Below, piece after piece: positions 5,979-6,207 of a DNA stretch of 6,207 nt (the first letter of the stretch is position 1; each line of letters opens with the position of its first letter). The notes under the pieces are model-generated. The model worked only from the letters and a program-made list of their open reading frames with translations, had not been told where the DNA came from and ran no database searches. Both the position numbers and the translations under genes were made by a program. The DNA is taken from the NCBI GenBank assembly GCA_024230695.1, contig JAAERC010000358.1:1-6207 (forward strand), written 5' to 3'. The DNA comes from Candidatus Zixiibacteriota bacterium. Lineage in GTDB: Bacteria > Zixibacteria > MSB-5A5 > GN15 > PGXB01.

Positions 5979-6207
5979 ATGTACTGTAAGACCAGACTCT
6001 TTAAAACCAGAATAATCATTATTGCTATAATGATTATTCTTGGCCTTTCTCAACTTGCCTATTCCCAGGATTTTTATTCATTGGAGATTAAAGTTGGTGA
6101 TACTATGACCAATAACTGCCCGGACCCTCCGGATGTCATAATTCCAATCTATTTAAATAATTTTGCCGACACTGTAGCCGGCTTCAGTTTCAGACTTCAG
6201 TTGAATC
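5979..6207 (+). CDS. Secreted protein with cohesin-like N-terminal domain (cut by window edge)
   Basis: The frame from ATG 5979 is open for 76 codons and runs off the right edge. Residues 1-29 are a long Sec signal peptide: basic MYCKTRLFKTR, a hydrophobic stretch IIIIAIMIILGL, and likely cleavage after AYS before QD. The mature start contains LEIKVGDT (35-42), then DVIIPIYLNNFADTVAGFSF and RLQLN. The pattern of a VGDT-type turn, a strand like V.IPIYL.N, and AGFSF.L.L is that of the first strands of cohesin-type beta-sandwich domains and of related domains common in FCB secreted proteins. Only about 45 mature residues are visible, so the fold is a suggestion. It is divergent from a dockerin-bearing gene, has its own promoter and a strong ribosome binding site, and may be co-regulated with it. 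Domains further on are not visible. Confidence 0.75.
   Translation, partial: MYCKTRLFKTRIIIIAIMIILGLSQLAYSQDFYSLEIKVGDTMTNNCPDPPDVIIPIYLNNFADTVAGFSFRLQLN

Noticed and set aside
684..6207. Classical cellulosome locus
   Set aside because: No glycoside hydrolase, carbohydrate-binding module or multi-cohesin scaffold is visible; only dockerins are certain.

Overview
The window is AT-rich, bacterial chromosomal DNA with well-formed Shine-Dalgarno sites and TTGACA-type -35 boxes. Two large secreted proteins end in dockerin-type repeats of the 'NILDIVFLINFKYKGG' / 'DLVYLLNFIYKNGPPA' style. Together with long proteins built of Ig-like repeats, this style is what I associate with uncultured FCB-group lineages, candidate phylum Zixibacteria in particular. 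The assignment is an inference from protein style; no rRNA or other decisive marker is present.

Layout from left to right. (1) 1-543, minus: the N-terminal 181 codons of MiaB, the tRNA methylthiotransferase, cut by the window edge. It carries an unusual Gly where the first cluster-binding Cys should be. (2) 544-683: spacer with a strong terminator for the gene to its right and a weak candidate miaB promoter. (3) 684-3008, minus: an exported zinc aminopeptidase of family M1, followed by a putative Ig domain and a dockerin pair. (4) 3009-3268: spacer with the terminator of the next gene, a promoter for the M1 gene and a perfect 14-bp palindrome. (5) 3269-5662, minus: an exported protein with an unrecognised N-terminal domain, five BACON/Ig-like repeats and a C-terminal dockerin pair. 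(6) 5663-5978: a divergent promoter region with repeated AT-rich motifs and two small hairpins. (7) 5979-6207, plus: the start of another exported protein whose first mature residues resemble a cohesin-like beta-sandwich; it runs off the right edge.

The two minus-strand dockerin genes each have their own terminator and share an identical 13-bp promoter motif, TTCTTGACATAAT. They are therefore probably separate transcription units under similar control rather than one operon. The possible system here is an extracellular set: a peptidase and a multi-Ig protein, both tagged with Ca2+-binding dockerins, beside a divergently transcribed protein that may present a cohesin-like partner fold. The cohesin side rests on only about 45 residues and is the weak link. 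miaB is housekeeping and unrelated. I saw no RNA genes, CRISPR arrays, insertion sequences or phage genes.
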